Source: a bacterium
GTDB taxonomy: Bacteria > Pseudomonadota > Alphaproteobacteria > Sphingomonadales > Sphingomonadaceae
Direction: 5' to 3'
DNA length: 64,000 nt
Assembly (NCBI GenBank): GCA_030824575.1
Contig: JAVBXL010000016.1
Coordinates: 1-64,000, forward strand
Shown here: positions 62,121 to 64,000 of the stretch, piece by piece
Numbering within the stretch: position 1 is the first letter of the stretch
Layout: the number at the start of each line of letters is the position of its first letter
Translations under genes and position numbers: made by a program
Notes under the pieces: generated by a model
The model's database searches: none
The model's input: only the letters and a program-made list of their open reading frames with translations
Told to the model about the DNA's origin: nothing

Positions 62121-63179
62121 ATGTCCTATCGCCTGATCCGCCCGCTGCTCTTCGCCCTCGATGCCGAACGCGCCCATCATCTCTCGATCGCCGCGCTGCG
62201 GTTCATGCCGACGCCCGCGCCGCTGGCGCGCGACCCGATGCTGGAAACGATCGTGGCGGGAATCCGCTTCCCCAACCCGGTCGGCCTCGCCGCGGGCTAT
62301 GACAAGGACGGGCGGATCGCGCATAAAATGCACGGCCTTGGCTTCGGCTTCGCCGAACTCGGCACGCTGACCCCGCTGGCCCAGCCGGGCAACCCCCAGC
62401 CGCGCCTGTTCCGCCTGGTTCAGGACCGCGCCGTCATCAACCGCTTCGGCTTCAACAATGGCGGCCAGGGCGCGGCGGCGGACCGGATCGCCCGCTATCG
62501 CCAGCCCGTAAACAGCGGCGGCCCAGTGATCGGCATCAATATCGGCGCGAACAAGGATGCGACGGCGGCCGGGCGCGGCATCGCCGACTATGTGACCGGC
62601 GTCACCTGCATGGCCCCGCTGGCCGACTATCTCACCGTCAACATCTCCTCCCCCAACACGCCGGGCCTGCGCGCGCTCCAAGGCCGCGCCGCACTGGACG
62701 ATCTGCTCTCGGCGGTGATGGCGGCGCGCGGCGCGGGAACGACGCCGATCTTTCTGAAGGTCGCGCCCGACCTGGAACCGGCCGATGTGGAGGATATCAC
62801 CGCCGCCTGCATCGACCATCGCGTCGACGCGCTGATCGTGTCCAACACCACCCTGTCGCGCCCGGCGCTGCGCTCGCCTTATGCCGGCGAAGCCGGCGGC
62901 CTGTCGGGCGCACCGCTGACCGACCTGTCGCTGGCGCGGCTCAAGGACTTCCACCGCGTCGCAGGTGCGCACCTGCCGCTGATCGGCGTGGGCGGCATCG
63001 CCAATGCGGACCAGGCCTATGCCCGCATCCGCGCCGGCGCGTCGCTGGTCCAGCTCTACAGCGCCCTGGTGTATGAAGGGCCGTATCTGGCGAAGCGGAT
63101 CAACGCGGGCCTCAAAAGGCTCATGATCCGCGACGGGGTCAAGACAATGGCCGAACTGGTCGGCGTCGACGCGAAATAG
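62121..63179 (+). CDS. pyrD: dihydroorotate dehydrogenase (quinone), class 2
   Basis: Membrane-associated flavoenzyme that oxidises dihydroorotate to orotate with ubiquinone, step four of pyrimidine synthesis. The 352-residue product has the class 2 N-terminal helices (YRLIRPLLFALDAERAHHLS), NPVGLAAGYDKDGR, FNNGG, TVNISSPNTPGLR with the catalytic serine, KVAPDLE and LIGVGGI. ATG 62121 fits the family; the earlier in-frame ATG 62064 does not. Confidence 0.95.
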   Translation: MSYRLIRPLLFALDAERAHHLSIAALRFMPTPAPLARDPMLETIVAGIRFPNPVGLAAGYDKDGRIAHKMHGLGFGFAELGTLTPLAQPGNPQPRLFRLVQDRAVINRFGFNNGGQGAAADRIARYRQPVNSGGPVIGINIGANKDATAAGRGIADYVTGVTCMAPLADYLTVNISSPNTPGLRALQGRAALDDLLSAVMAARGAGTTPIFLKVAPDLEPADVEDITAACIDHRVDALIVSNTTLSRPALRSPYAGEAGGLSGAPLTDLSLARLKDFHRVAGAHLPLIGVGGIANADQAYARIRAGASLVQLYSALVYEGPYLAKRINAGLKRLMIRDGVKTMAELVGVDAK

Positions 63180-63226
63180 AATCAGGCGGTACGAACCCCG
63201 CCGTCGGTCATGGGCGTTGATGGGGC

Positions 63227-63514
63227 ATGAGCGACACGATCGAGACCCTGCGGCATAAAATGGAGGCCGCCGCCCGCGCGCTGGATTTCGAAGAAGCGAA
63301 GCGGTGCCGGGACAAGATCAGCCTGATGCGGGGCGGCGCTTCGGCGGAAGAGGCGGCACAGGCTGATGTCGATGGCCTCCATCGCCAGCAGCCCGGCGCC
63401 ATGGGCCTCGGCACCAGTCGACAGCGTGTCGCGCCGCCGCCGGGCTGGACCCCGCCGGCGAAGCCTGACCCGATGACGACCGGCCGCACGCTGCGGGGCA
63501 AGCCGCGAAAGTGA
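63227..63514 (+). CDS. UVR-motif protein
   Basis: A 95-residue protein whose first 40 residues match the UvrB/UvrC (UVR) motif (IETLRHKMEAAARALDFEEA, KRCRDKISLMR), a helical hairpin used in UvrB-UvrC contact and in Clp adaptor proteins. The rest is a flexible Gly/Pro-rich tail ending GRTLRGKPRK. Not an exinuclease by itself; role unknown. GTGA links its stop with the next gene start. Confidence 0.85.
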   Translation: MSDTIETLRHKMEAAARALDFEEAKRCRDKISLMRGGASAEEAAQADVDGLHRQQPGAMGLGTSRQRVAPPPGWTPPAKPDPMTTGRTLRGKPRK

Positions 63515-63766
63515 CGGAGCGCGCACGCGCGATAACCCTGGCGCTGCTTGCCGCGGCGCGAAGGCGGGACGATCTGCCCCAGCGAGGTTGCACGGGCGGT
63601 CGCAGCCGATGGCGATTGGCGCGGCGCGATGCCGACGGTGCACGCCGCGATCGACGGGTTGCTGGCTGACGGAATGGTCCGATTGAGCTGGAAGGGGAAG
63701 CCACTCGACCACCGCACAGGCCCCTATCGCATCACTATAGGCAACAAAGACCTGGGCGACCGCTGA
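63511..63766 (+). pseudogene. DUF3253 gene with apparent +1 frameshift
   Basis: A GTG at 63511 overlaps the UVR-gene stop (GTGA) and reads VTERARAITLALLAAARRR, the expected first helix of a DUF3253 protein. About 63,560 the homology jumps to the next frame, which reads REGGTICPSEVARAVAADGD and continues GPYRITIGNKDLGDR to the stop at 63766. The downstream frame alone lacks a good start (TTG 63548). One extra base in a GC-rich CGCGGCGCG run explains it; it may be real or a sequencing error. Confidence 0.65.
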
Positions 63767-63847
63767 CGTCCGGCCGGTTCCATCCTAAAAATCCATCGCA
63801 CCAGACAAAGGGTTGCGGCGCGCAACCTTATGGCTAGGGTGGCGGCC

Positions 63848-64000
63848 ATGCTTCCCCGCCTTCCCGGCCTGCTGGCCCCGCTCGCCCTCCTTGCCCTCAT
63901 CCCCGCACCCGCTGCCGCCCGCGCGCCGGTGTCGACGAACGCGACCGTGTCCGCCGCCGATCCGCGCGCGGCCCAGGCCGGGCAGGAACTCCTTCGCCAG
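63848..64000 (+). CDS. ggt: gamma-glutamyltransferase, 5' part only
   Basis: The window ends inside this gene after 51 codons. A signal peptide (MLPRLPGLLAPLALLALIPA, cleavage after ...AAARA) precedes VSTNATVSAADPRAAQAGQE, which matches the start of the mature gamma-glutamyltransferase (PMVAAADPRASEAG-type). The enzyme is a periplasmic N-terminal-nucleophile hydrolase that cleaves glutathione. The rest and the catalytic threonine lie outside. Confidence 0.75.
   Translation, partial: MLPRLPGLLAPLALLALIPAPAAARAPVSTNATVSAADPRAAQAGQELLRQ

Noticed and set aside
1-64000. CRISPR array or prophage
   Set aside because: No regularly spaced direct repeats, no cas genes and no phage structural genes were seen. 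Repeats present are palindromic and scattered.

Overview
The window looks like chromosomal DNA of a sphingomonad (Sphingobium/Sphingomonas-type alphaproteobacterium). The DNA is GC-rich with strong third-position GC bias. The gene order nadD-rsfS-rlmH-envC-like-ctpA, the suf order sufB-C-D-S-T-A, a coq7 plus UbiH-type hydroxylase, short SufD, and dispersed GAGCGAAGTCGAAG-type repeats all fit that group. I infer this from gene content only and ran no search. No rRNA, CRISPR array, prophage, transposase or integrase was found; one tRNA-Leu(GAG) is present.

Layout. 0-6.4 kb: aminotransferase, small membrane protein, SDR, haloperoxidase-type hydrolase, GlxA-type regulator, rmuC. 6.4-13.9 kb: nadD-rsfS-rlmH-envC-like-ctpA cell-growth cluster, interrupted by a vapBC toxin-antitoxin pair, then dsbB-coq7 and two related exported proteins of unknown function. 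13.9-18.6 kb: amidase/DUF1801, a manganese-type (yybP-ykoY) riboswitch in front of a TMEM165/GDT1 transporter, an NDUFA9-like protein, uppP. 18.7-25.6 kb: gltD-gltB glutamate synthase, a small membrane-anchored protein, tRNA-Leu.

25.7-32.4 kb is the most unusual region: three overlapping genes encoding a transglutaminase/DUF2126 protein, a circularly permuted ATP-grasp fused to an alpha-E domain, and a second transglutaminase. This looks like a ligase-peptidase system of unknown substrate. It abuts a P450/lipase-like pair on the other strand and a tiny phospholipase-A2-like protein translationally coupled to kdsA. 36-54 kb: proA, LuxR-type regulator, methyltransferase, a CDC48-type AAA ATPase, LysR, GGDEF, GST, acs, cytochrome b561, a ubiquinone-type hydroxylase, ilvE, threonine aldolase, EamA transporter, epimerase.

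54-60.7 kb is a minus-strand suf iron-sulfur assembly operon led by an Rrf2 regulator with a Fur-box-like site just upstream, and containing a GNAT acetyltransferase, an unknown protein and a 118-bp inverted-repeat element that supplies the sufS ribosome site. 60.8-64 kb: AraC regulator, pyrD, a UVR-motif protein, an apparently frameshifted DUF3253 gene, and the start of a gamma-glutamyltransferase.

Two minus-strand intrinsic terminators (about 42,025 and 61,869) have no annotated gene upstream of them on that strand and suggest unannotated small transcripts.
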